A stretch of DNA of 13,597 bases from Clostridia bacterium (lineage in GTDB: Bacteria; Bacillota; Clostridia; HGM11514). The stretch spans positions 1 to 13,597 of the forward strand of contig CAAENE010000218.1 of the NCBI GenBank assembly GCA_900757255.1, in the 5' to 3' direction. This document shows, in pieces, positions 1 to 7,955 of this stretch. The notes beneath the pieces were generated by a model. The model did not search any database and had not been told where the DNA came from. It worked only from the letters and a program-made list of their open reading frames with translations. The position numbers were made by a program, and so were the translations under genes. Positions within the stretch are counted from its first letter, which is position 1, and each line of letters opens with the position of its first letter.

Positions 1-1626
1 ATAAAGGCCATTTACCTCCTGCTCTACATCATATAACTGTGTATAGCAGGCGGCACATATTTTGGGGTTTTCTAATAACACCTTCGCAAGGCCGATATAC
101 CGTTCGACAAATTCTTCTTCCGTTTTCGGACTATTGCCGTATCCCCAGTCGTTTCCTCCCCTGATTCCCCAGCCGATACCGCCGTATTCGCTGACAAAAT
201 AGGGCTGCCCTTCATAGTGCTGCCGGTCGCTGAACCTGTCCCAGACATCTCCGCCTGTAATCATAGGTTCATTCTCTTTTCGATAACTTTCCGGATCCTG
301 GTTATAATTATGTACGTCATAAATATCCGTTGCGACATGGAAATTGCCGCTGGTATCGATGACCGGGCGGGTCTTATCCGCTTTTTTGGTCATTTGATAC
401 GTCTGCCTTATAACTTCGTCGTTTTGCTGCCTTCCGTTGATATTCCAGGTTTCGTTGAAGGGACACCAGCCGATCACTGCCGGCGAATTATAATCGCGTT
501 CTACCGCTTCCAGCCATTCAGGCAAATATAATTCAAGAGCATTATCGGCTGTATAATCAAAGCCCCAGTTTGGATATTCCCCCCATACAAGGTACCCCAT
601 TCTGTCAGCGTGGTATAAATAACGTCTTTCAAATACCTTTTCATGCAGCCTTGCACCATTAAAGCCCAGAGCTAAAGATAATTCAATGTCCTTGACCAGT
701 GCTTCATCACTGGGGGCCGTATAAATACCGTCCGGATAAAAGCCCTGGTCCAAAACAAGACGCTGAAAGACAGGCTTCCCATTGATCAAGATTGCATCTT
801 CTCCGATTTCTATATTCCGCATACCGAAATAGCCGCATACCTTATCTTGTTCAAAGGATAATTCTAAATCATACAGCTTTGCTGCCAAAGGCTGCCATAA
901 GTGAAGTTCTTTTAAATCAATACAAACCTGTAAAGTGCCGCCATTCGATTTTGCTGTTGCTTCACCCATTAATTGATCCAGATAGCTTGCCTTTGCCTTC
1001 AATATCCCTTTACCGTCTGTTTCTACCTCAAGAAATACTCTGTTATTGTCTATGTCGGGAGTGACACGATATGATTTGATATAGCTGTCCGGTACATGTT
1101 CCAGCCAAACCGTCTGCCAGATACCGGTTGTCCTGGTATAATGACATCCCTTTGATTCATATAAGACACTTTGTTTGCCCGCTGGCTGCTTCCCTGACCG
1201 GATATCGTCTTGTGCATACAACACGATGGTATTGTTATCATTTTTCAGATTGCCTGTGATATCAAAGCTAAAGGGCGTATAACCGCCTTTATGTGTTCCC
1301 ACATCCGTTCCATTTACCCATACCCGGCTAAAATAGTCTACCGCTTCAAAGTGAAGCAGTACCTTCCCTGTCTTCCAGCTATCCGGAAGTACGAACTCTT
1401 TTTTATACCAGACCGCATTTAAAAAATCGGTATTTCCGATACCGGACAGCTTGCTTTCCGGACAAAATGGCACAATGATTTTGCTATCCAGCCGTTCTTT
1501 CTTTTGTACGCCGCGTTCTATACCGCTTTTTCCAAAATCAATTTCAAATTCCCATTCCCCGTTTAAATTCATCCATTCTTCCCGGACCATTTGAGGCCTT
1601 GGATACTCTTTTCTTGGTAAATCCAT
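1..1626 (-). CDS. Glycoside hydrolase family 2 enzyme (beta-galactosidase/beta-glucuronidase-like), C-terminus outside window
   Basis: A retaining exo-glycosidase of the GH2 type, probably removing a terminal beta-linked sugar from oligosaccharides in the cytoplasm; no signal peptide is visible. The visible 542 residues show the GH2 order: an N-terminal sugar-binding jelly roll (about 1-180, with WYKKEF and VWVNGTDVG), an Ig-like sandwich (about 180-275) and a TIM barrel from about 280. Both catalytic glutamates are visible: acid/base E392 in WCPFNETWN and nucleophile E480 in FVSEYGG. Their 88-residue spacing suits the family. The start at 1626 is supported by AAAGGAG about nine bases upstream. 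The reading frame is still open at position 1, and many GH2 relatives of this type run to about 590-620 residues, so perhaps 50-80 residues are missing. It follows the GH16 gene, but a terminator lies between them and it has its own promoter. The family is secure; the sugar specificity cannot be told. Confidence 0.93.
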   Translation of the reverse strand, partial: MDLPRKEYPRPQMVREEWMNLNGEWEFEIDFGKSGIERGVQKKERLDSKIIVPFCPESKLSGIGNTDFLNAVWYKKEFVLPDSWKTGKVLLHFEAVDYFSRVWVNGTDVGTHKGGYTPFSFDITGNLKNDNNTIVLYAQDDIRSGKQPAGKQSVLYESKGCHYTRTTGIWQTVWLEHVPDSYIKSYRVTPDIDNNRVFLEVETDGKGILKAKASYLDQLMGEATAKSNGGTLQVCIDLKELHLWQPLAAKLYDLELSFEQDKVCGYFGMRNIEIGEDAILINGKPVFQRLVLDQGFYPDGIYTAPSDEALVKDIELSLALGFNGARLHEKVFERRYLYHADRMGYLVWGEYPNWGFDYTADNALELYLPEWLEAVERDYNSPAVIGWCPFNETWNINGRQQNDEVIRQTYQMTKKADKTRPVIDTSGNFHVATDIYDVHNYNQDPESYRKENEPMITGGDVWDRFSDRQHYEGQPYFVSEYGGIGWGIRGGNDWGYGNSPKTEEEFVERYIGLAKVLLENPKICAACYTQLYDVEQEVNGLY

Positions 1627-1652
1627 TTTTATCGCTCCTTTCAGTTACCTTT

Positions 1653-1681
1653 ATTATACTACTAAATCAAAAAGAAGAAAT
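1653..1681 (-). promoter_or_regulatory. Predicted promoter of the GH2 gene (perfect -10, poor -35)
   Basis: On the minus strand a perfect TATAAT lies at plus positions 1653-1658, so transcription would start near 1645, about 20 bases before the GH2 start codon. The -35 position at 17-bp spacing (1676-1681) reads ATTTCT, matching only two of six consensus bases, and 16- or 18-bp spacing is no better. A good -10 with a bad -35 is typical of activator-dependent promoters. A direct repeat with a 21-bp period ends only four bases upstream of this -35. Confidence 0.6.
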
Positions 1682-1685
1682 GATT

Positions 1686-1715
1686 TATTGTTTTCAGATG
1701 TTGACATATTGTTTT
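1686..1715 (-). promoter_or_regulatory. Direct repeat, 9 bp with 21-bp period, putative activator operator for the GH2 gene
   Basis: TATTGTTTT occurs at 1686-1694 and again, identically, at 1707-1715 on the plus strand (AAAACAATA in the GH2 direction), a period of exactly 21 bp. AraC-type activators commonly bind two direct half-sites about two helical turns apart, immediately upstream of or overlapping the -35; the araI1-araI2 sites are the textbook case. Here the proximal copy is four bases from the weak -35. The same 9-mer occurs at 12966-12974 within the promoter of the second AraC gene. The binding protein is inferred, not shown. Confidence 0.5.
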
Positions 1716-1725
1716 AATTTTATCG

Positions 1726-1759
1726 AAAAATGCAGAAGGCCCCATATGGGACCTTCTGC
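1726..1759 (-). terminator. Rho-independent terminator after the GH16 gene
   Basis: The hairpin spans 1732-1759: GCAGAAGG pairs perfectly with CCTTCTGC, followed by one C/A mismatch, a CCC/GGG inner stem and an ATAT loop. On the minus strand it is followed by A and then five T (plus 1726-1731). It begins about 40 bases after the stop codon of the 1983-residue gene, so it terminates that transcript and separates it from the GH2 gene. On the plus strand no T run follows the hairpin, so it is probably one-directional. Confidence 0.85.
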
Positions 1760-1798
1760 TCAAAGAGGAATATATAGGAATTAGCAATACGCCATGAT

Positions 1799-4700
1799 TT
1801 AGTGCACCAGCCGATAAATAACTGCTGCTCCCTGCGCGCGCGTCATGTTTCCTTTTGGCATGAAGCTGCCGTCATCCATTCCAAAAATTAGTTTAAGTGC
1901 TGCAGCCTTTTGTACATATCCTGCTGCCCATGGTGCAATTTCGCTGTTATCTGTATATGACAATTCTATATCCGGTATATCATTTGTACGGTTTTTCATA
2001 CAGTAAGCATTCACCAAAACCTTAGCCATTTCTTCGCGGCTGATAGGCGCCTCCGGCCGGAAATGGCCCTCTGAATCTCCGTTCATGATACCGGACTCGA
2101 CAATTGCCTGTACCTCCCGGGCATACCAGCTATCTGCAGTTACATCGCCAAATCCGCCCTGGTAGGCACTTAGATTCAAGCCTATTGCACGCCTGATCAG
2201 TGCTGCAAATTCTGCCCGGCTTACAGTGTCCTCTGGTGCATACTCTGATTCACTGCGGCCGTTTATCACTCCGTCCTTTGCCAGTTCTCTGATTTCTTTT
2301 TCTGCCCAGTGGCCGGCAATATCCGTGAATTTTACCTTATTTGTGTTATTGCCGCCCGGCGGTACAATGATTCCTGGAGTCCAATTGTTGTTTCCGCCTT
2401 GGCTTCCGCTATTGCCGCCCTGCTGATTATCCGGTGTTGGGGTTGGGGTTTCATCTTGTATTTCATGAAATATAATATATTCGGACAAGCCTTTGGTATA
2501 TACAAAAGCGGCATTAGAATCACAATAAACAACCTCGTTAAGCTCACCAATTGCTTCCCGTGCAGCTATTATATTATTCTGGTTAATGGTAGTTGTAATT
2601 TGCTGTAAAACACCTGCCTGGTTTAGACCGATATAGCTGCTCCTGACCGGGGTTAATTCTACTTTTGCCAAATCATTTCCAAAGGTCAAACCGCCCATAT
2701 CCACAGCATATTCAATGTTCTTTGAATCGCTTGTGAATCCGCTTATCTGCGGCATCTTCCAACGGCCTTCTATCTGTGTATTCATTGGTATCGTCAAGGT
2801 TACAGACGCAGTGCCGCCTGTAGGAAGCGTCAGATATTTTTTGATCTTGATTTCATTTTTTGCTGTTTTCGGGAAGGTAAAGCTTACATTTTTTACATTT
2901 GCAGGGATCGTTATATCTATTCGTTTAACAAATTCGCCCAGATCATAGCTCCCGTTCTCTTTTGCCTCTCCAATGTTATTGATACTATTCGTCAACCGGT
3001 TCATTTCGCCTTTCAGATTTGACAGCTGTTCGCGCAGGGTAATTTCATCTGCATTGGAAACAATATTTTTAGATACATTGATTGCGGCTCTAAGGCTATC
3101 TGCTGCCACCTGACTATATTCTCCAAAACCGTTTCCAATTGCCGCATTTGCCAAGAGATTCTCAGCATCTGTAATCGTTCCCTCAAGCTCTGCTTTAGCA
3201 GTTCCCTCCAGAGGCTCAAAAAACCTGACGTAATCATACTCGATTGCTGAACCGTCAGCTGTATAGCTGCCGTCCGGATTTCTGGAGAGGGCACCGCCGG
3301 AAAACGGCGTTCCGAGGATAGCGCAGCTTAGATAAATATTGCCGGGGTTTGGTACATAAGGTAAGGAAGTCGTGCTTCTAATCTGCTTGTCATTTAAGAA
3401 CACTTGATAGGTATCAGCGTTTTCTTCCGCATTCCATGCGTAATTCGGATTATTGGGTTTAAATAATCCACTGACCTTATTAAAATCATCTGCCAAGGTC
3501 TGCGGCGCCGGATATACGTTTTTATGTTTGATCGAGTTACTTGTCAGGCTATCCGATGTGCCCCGGTCTTCATATCTCATAATATTCGTTGCAATTTCCC
3601 TGGGGTAATGCCCTTCGCAGAAGTCAAGCTCAGTATGCCTTTCAATCGGACCGTTTGCCATCGTCCAAAAGCTCTGGTTCAAGCCGGCAGACGGAGCAAA
3701 TTTAAAGGAGGATTCATAGAATCCATAATTGAACTGCTCCTTTGTACAGATGTTTGCCGTTGTCCAAGTATGCGGTTCCTCATACTGCGGCAAAGTCTCC
3801 TTCCGGTTATGAATCAATAATTTACCGTCTTTTACTTCAACATTCTCCGGAACCCTATAAGAATTAAGCGGCTCTGTAACCCCAAAGGAACAAAATCCTA
3901 CCATATCAGAATTCCATTTTTCCAGCAGTTTGGGATCATATCCGTTTGCCGCCGTGTAATCAAATTCATCGAAAAATTTCAGATTCCAGCGTACAAGCAT
4001 AGGCTGTGCAAAGTATTCTTCTCCCACCGTACCATTTGCAGACGCCGGCTTGATACCAACTCTGATATATTTTGCGGCGTCAGTCTCCGCCGGCGTATAG
4101 TACGCTTCGTCAGCACCTTCTATCGGATCAAATTCCCCTGTAGAGGAGGTTCCGATATACCACTGGTATTGCGCATTTTCAGCATCTTCCATGACGCCTG
4201 CCTCATTGACAAATATATAAGAATCAATTTCTATCTTTCCGCCGACTGCAAAGCCTTCTTGATTCGCTGCTGTTACAATTTGTCCTCCATACTGTACTGA
4301 TGTTATTTTCCCCTTTACTTCATTTGCTGTGATGGTGCCTATTGGTTCAGAATAACCCTCTGCTCCGGTATTGAGTGCGGACGAAGAATTTTTTGGTGTC
4401 ACTCCCAATTTTAAATACTTTCCTGTCAGAATTGCCGGAACAATATATTCAATCGGGGTACCGGAAGTGGAAACACCGGCTCCATTAGGTGCTGCAGTCC
4501 ATTCGGACGCATCCGCTGATTCTGCATAGTACCACTGATAGGTACTGCCGTTTTCTTCATCAAAGTTCTCGTCAGAGTAGGTATAGCTTCCTTTTAAAAT
4601 TGTACCGGCCACAGGCTCTCCTGTTATTTTTATCTGGCTTATTTGCGGAGCAATTTGCTCAGCTGAAATTGGGCCAATCACTTGTGAAAAGCTTTCTTGT

Positions 4701-7700
4701 CCTGCCGTATCTCCGCGTTTTGGGGTTACGCCCACCTTGATATATTTTCCAGCTGCTTCCTGTGGTATTGGGATATTTACCGGATTTTCTGCGGAGCAGG
4801 TACCCAAAATACTCTTTGTCCAGCTCGACGGCGTTTTGCTGTCCGCATAGTAGAGCTGATAGGTACTGCCATTTTCCTTATTGCCGTCATAGTCTATATA
4901 ATCATAGGATAACCGAACATCTTTACCTGCAATAAAGGAACCGGACAGCTTTACATTTTCCACCGCTAAGGCTGTCCCCTTATTCTCGATCAATTCAAAA
5001 CGAATGGCAGTTGCCCTCGCATATTCTTTGCCCTGAGATTTGAGCAGGACATATTCGTCTCCATTGCCGTCAAACTCAAAGGTACCGATTTCCTGCCACA
5101 TCGGACGGGTCAATCCGGTCTGCAGCCTGACCTGCGGAGTAAACACCCTGCCTGAAGCCTTGACTTCAAAATCAATCGGTGCGGTATCAGCTTTATAGAT
5201 ATTATAATAATAAACCTTATAGGTTCCAAGATGCCCTTTATCCAATACCGGAGCAAACTTAGCCCATGCATCTTTTGCTCTGGTATAAATCGTTTGCACG
5301 TCTTCGATAGCAGCTGCCGACCTGACCCATCCTCCAGACGCTGAAGATGAATTACCGTTAATAATCGGTTCTGGATAGAGACTAAATTCCTCCAAGGATG
5401 AAATATAGACATCTTTGGTATAATTCTGCGGCGATGGAGAGACATTCGGAACAAAGGAGGGCTCCGGCCCCAGCTCAGATTTACTCATTAGCTTCACTTT
5501 ATCGGCTCTGAAATGTCTTCCGTCAAGATTGTCGGCACGTTTTCCTATTCTGACCTCCCCGGGATGATCTGGATCAAAGAAAAACTCTCCTCCTATTTTC
5601 ACCCACATGTTGCCTCTGATAGAACCGTCCGCATTCACGCCATTTCCAGCGGCATCATGGATATCCAAAATTTGTTCATATGACTTTCCGTCCGAACTAT
5701 TGACAATCACCGACATATTTGTCGTATTGCCGGTATGGACGTTTGGAATATATACATAAACGTCATAAGTACCTTTCGGCGCCGTTTGCAGAGAGTAGAT
5801 CCCATATACCCCCGCGGTATTGCAGTAATGGTGGGCTGGACCGCCATAGCTGCTTAAGCCGTAATCGCTGTTGTCATCGAGAATCCCGTAATCGATGCTG
5901 AAAACATCTTTGTTGTCGTCATCAAAAATGTACCGGAAAGACGGCTTTTCTACTTCGCTGTCGCTGACTTTGACAAATTTGATACTATCAACGCGGAAAT
6001 CCCCCGTCGAGGTGCTTGCTGCAAAGGAAAATTTTATTTCCGGTTCGGCAGTTTTAAATTGGTGCGCGCCTAAATCTGCCCAGGAGCCGGTTGGCTGATT
6101 GGTACTGACATCATAAATCGTCCTGGTAACTTTACCGTTTTCTATCACAGAGACTTCTGCTTCATTCGTTCCCGCTTCATATGGTACATATAGATACATA
6201 CGGTAAGCGCCCGCTTCCGGTAAAACAGGACTGGTTCTAATCCAGTTTGGATTTGCGCTGCTGGCGGAAAACACATAATAGCTTAAACCGGAAACATAAG
6301 GGGTTCCGGTCACAGACCTGTAAACTCTTCCGCGCGAACTGGAATAATCCGGCGCAACTTCGGTTGAAAAAGCAGTTCTGTCCTCATGCTGGGCAACCGT
6401 CCAGATATAAGCGCCTTCCGGGTCAGGTGTCATGCTTGGTGCCGGGCTCGGCGATTTACTTGGTTCCGCACTTGGCCCCTCTGTCGGAAATACTGCATCT
6501 TCCGGCAGCACAAAGGCATCCCCCGAAAAGACACGGCTGTAATCTAAGATTAATTCTGTCGTTGCGTCTTTGAGGCTGTTATTCATCAAAAGATACAACC
6601 GGGATACATTACAGCTCGACGAATCTACTGCGGTAGACTTATAGGCCGTCTGCCGTTCATGTTTTTCAATCAGTCTGTCATTTTCGTCAAATAAATATAC
6701 ATTATAGCATATTTTATTGGTGTTGAGGGTTACCACCATGCGGTACCAGGTATCCTGATCAAATGTGTGTTCACTAATGACTGCCTTCGGCGACCCGCTG
6801 TAATACCAAAAGGTATATGGCTCGTTCTCTGTCTCTCGGACAAAGTCAAAATTCAACATCAATGCTCCTGCCTGGTTGTAATACAAAAATCTTGATGTAT
6901 AACCGCTTCCAAGCTGAAACCTCGTATCAATGGCGACCTTTTCTCCCTTAGCAACATCCGAGAAACCCGGCGCTGATATACCGCGTTCCTTCGTATTGGC
7001 AGCGGTTATTTTCAGGCTCTTACTTACAGCCGAAGGATTTTCGATGATTTCACCGGTCACGTCCGGTTCCGCTAATCGCCACATCTGTTCATTGTCTGTC
7101 TGAGACATATCATAAATACCTGTGGACTCAGAATCAAATGACTGGTCAAAATAGACCTTTGGTGGCTCGCTGCTCGGACTGGGGGACGGAACCGCATCTG
7201 CCGGTACAAATTTTATAGCGTCGACCCTGAAATCTCCACCGTTTGGACCCAGTTCAAAGGTTAGTTCCGGTTCTGTTGCTGTATAGGTATGATTTCCTGC
7301 CAATACCCAAGTTCCCTCTTCTGCTTTGGTATTCACCGTAAACACTTTCGGGTCTTGTCCCTCTTCACGAACTGTAACAGCTCCGTCTTCTACTCCTGCG
7401 TTATGCGGTACATAAAGGTAAAGGTCATAGGTACCAGCTGCCTGCAGAGTAGGCGTTGTTTTTACCCACAAACCGGCTAGCGAAAAGGTATAATAGTACC
7501 CGCTGCCTCCGTATGGTGAACCGGCTGTATTGGAATAAACACTTGTTCCGGCCCACGGACCCCATCCAGGTCCCGCAACTTCTGTTGCAAACTCGGTTTT
7601 GTCTAAGTGGTCATTAAGCTTCCAAATCGTTTCCTGCCGTTCATCTGCACCGACTAAATTTTCATTGCTGCCAAAGCCTGCGAAAGCCGTCAGGGTCAGT

Positions 7701-7750
7701 ACTATGACCAATAGAACTGCTACATTCTTTCTCATTCCTTGTCTTTCCAT
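1799..7750 (-). CDS. Secreted multidomain GH16 endo-glycanase with SLH cell-surface anchor (1983 aa)
   Basis: A very large exported enzyme predicted to cut a beta-glycan at the cell surface. Order by residue: signal peptide (1 to about 36, possible cleavage after VGA); golvesin-C-like beta-sandwich module (about 40-186); PSPS linker; LamG/concanavalin-like domain (197-410); Pro/Ser linker (420-446); second module (450-596); two divergent modules (605-755, 781-921); three Ig-like repeats (930-1254); GH16 catalytic domain (about 1255-1513); FIVAR-like helical stretch (1513-1595); unrecognised domain (about 1596-1775); TPTPTP/Gly-Asn linker; three SLH domains starting at 1808, 1867 and 1932, with VSRAE, ISREE and MTRAQ motifs. 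The catalytic ExDxxE motif is E1374-L-D1376-F-C-E1379 in TELDFCEGH, preceded by the family's FW motif. SLH domains typically bind pyruvylated wall polymer, which would hold the enzyme on the cell wall. Start 7750 is chosen because AAAGGAGG lies six bases upstream; the internal Met6 lacks such a site. Laminarin, lichenan, agar or other galactan substrates cannot be separated by eye. Confidence 0.9.
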   Translation of the reverse strand: MERQGMRKNVAVLLVIVLTLTAFAGFGSNENLVGADERQETIWKLNDHLDKTEFATEVAGPGWGPWAGTSVYSNTAGSPYGGSGYYYTFSLAGLWVKTTPTLQAAGTYDLYLYVPHNAGVEDGAVTVREEGQDPKVFTVNTKAEEGTWVLAGNHTYTATEPELTFELGPNGGDFRVDAIKFVPADAVPSPSPSSEPPKVYFDQSFDSESTGIYDMSQTDNEQMWRLAEPDVTGEIIENPSAVSKSLKITAANTKERGISAPGFSDVAKGEKVAIDTRFQLGSGYTSRFLYYNQAGALMLNFDFVRETENEPYTFWYYSGSPKAVISEHTFDQDTWYRMVVTLNTNKICYNVYLFDENDRLIEKHERQTAYKSTAVDSSSCNVSRLYLLMNNSLKDATTELILDYSRVFSGDAFVLPEDAVFPTEGPSAEPSKSPSPAPSMTPDPEGAYIWTVAQHEDRTAFSTEVAPDYSSSRGRVYRSVTGTPYVSGLSYYVFSASSANPNWIRTSPVLPEAGAYRMYLYVPYEAGTNEAEVSVIENGKVTRTIYDVSTNQPTGSWADLGAHQFKTAEPEIKFSFAASTSTGDFRVDSIKFVKVSDSEVEKPSFRYIFDDDNKDVFSIDYGILDDNSDYGLSSYGGPAHHYCNTAGVYGIYSLQTAPKGTYDVYVYIPNVHTGNTTNMSVIVNSSDGKSYEQILDIHDAAGNGVNADGSIRGNMWVKIGGEFFFDPDHPGEVRIGKRADNLDGRHFRADKVKLMSKSELGPEPSFVPNVSPSPQNYTKDVYISSLEEFSLYPEPIINGNSSSASGGWVRSAAAIEDVQTIYTRAKDAWAKFAPVLDKGHLGTYKVYYYNIYKADTAPIDFEVKASGRVFTPQVRLQTGLTRPMWQEIGTFEFDGNGDEYVLLKSQGKEYARATAIRFELIENKGTALAVENVKLSGSFIAGKDVRLSYDYIDYDGNKENGSTYQLYYADSKTPSSWTKSILGTCSAENPVNIPIPQEAAGKYIKVGVTPKRGDTAGQESFSQVIGPISAEQIAPQISQIKITGEPVAGTILKGSYTYSDENFDEENGSTYQWYYAESADASEWTAAPNGAGVSTSGTPIEYIVPAILTGKYLKLGVTPKNSSSALNTGAEGYSEPIGTITANEVKGKITSVQYGGQIVTAANQEGFAVGGKIEIDSYIFVNEAGVMEDAENAQYQWYIGTSSTGEFDPIEGADEAYYTPAETDAAKYIRVGIKPASANGTVGEEYFAQPMLVRWNLKFFDEFDYTAANGYDPKLLEKWNSDMVGFCSFGVTEPLNSYRVPENVEVKDGKLLIHNRKETLPQYEEPHTWTTANICTKEQFNYGFYESSFKFAPSAGLNQSFWTMANGPIERHTELDFCEGHYPREIATNIMRYEDRGTSDSLTSNSIKHKNVYPAPQTLADDFNKVSGLFKPNNPNYAWNAEENADTYQVFLNDKQIRSTTSLPYVPNPGNIYLSCAILGTPFSGGALSRNPDGSYTADGSAIEYDYVRFFEPLEGTAKAELEGTITDAENLLANAAIGNGFGEYSQVAADSLRAAINVSKNIVSNADEITLREQLSNLKGEMNRLTNSINNIGEAKENGSYDLGEFVKRIDITIPANVKNVSFTFPKTAKNEIKIKKYLTLPTGGTASVTLTIPMNTQIEGRWKMPQISGFTSDSKNIEYAVDMGGLTFGNDLAKVELTPVRSSYIGLNQAGVLQQITTTINQNNIIAAREAIGELNEVVYCDSNAAFVYTKGLSEYIIFHEIQDETPTPTPDNQQGGNSGSQGGNNNWTPGIIVPPGGNNTNKVKFTDIAGHWAEKEIRELAKDGVINGRSESEYAPEDTVSRAEFAALIRRAIGLNLSAYQGGFGDVTADSWYAREVQAIVESGIMNGDSEGHFRPEAPISREEMAKVLVNAYCMKNRTNDIPDIELSYTDNSEIAPWAAGYVQKAAALKLIFGMDDGSFMPKGNMTRAQGAAVIYRLVH

Positions 7751-7819
7751 AAAAATCCTCCTTTATTACAAAAACTACATGGTTACCTGCATTTACTGCG
7801 TTATATTGATTTTTTCATA

Positions 7820-7942
7820 CTACGATACCAGTTCGCCTTCGCTTACAACCTCTTCCGTACCTCCAATATCGCTCGTACTTAGTTGTTCTCTTATTGTGTA
7901 TTTCTTCAGGGTCAGCTCCGGCTTTTCATATCTTTTCTTCAT
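7820..7942 (-). CDS. Small 40-residue peptide gene between the two exoprotein genes
   Basis: A complete 40-codon ORF in the gap between the 908- and 1983-residue genes. The product begins MKKRYEKPELTLKKY, continues TIREQLSTSDIGG, and ends TEEVVSEGELVS before a TAG stop. The N-terminal half is basic and the C-terminal half acidic; there is no signal peptide, membrane segment or cysteine. The ATG has a purine-rich ribosome site (GAGGGGG, about eight bases upstream) that overlaps the TGA stop of the 908-residue gene. Only 13 bases separate stop from start, so translation is probably coupled. From memory, short peptides starting K-K-x-Y-x-K-P-x-L are frequent and mostly uncharacterised in Clostridia, and similar openings occur in some RiPP leaders. 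No maturation enzyme is visible here, and the Gly-Gly at 27-28 does not carry the usual hydrophobic spacing of a double-glycine leader. Function unknown. Confidence 0.6.
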   Translation of the reverse strand: MKKRYEKPELTLKKYTIREQLSTSDIGGTEEVVSEGELVS

Positions 7943-7955
7943 CCGTTTCGCCCCC

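Noticed and set aside
217..531. Plus-strand open frame opposite the GH2 gene, and similar frames opposite the other genes
   Set aside because: The minus-strand frame carries both GH2 catalytic motifs; the plus frame reads as an antisense shadow with no family resemblance.
1684..1699. Possible catabolite (CcpA) site upstream of the GH2 gene
   Set aside because: The stretch only loosely matches the consensus and lacks the central CG; the exact 21-bp direct repeat explains the sequence better.
7859..7862. The Gly-Gly in the 40-residue peptide as a bacteriocin double-glycine processing site
   Set aside because: The hydrophobic residues fall at -3 and -8 instead of the usual -4, -7 and -12, and no peptidase-transporter gene is present.
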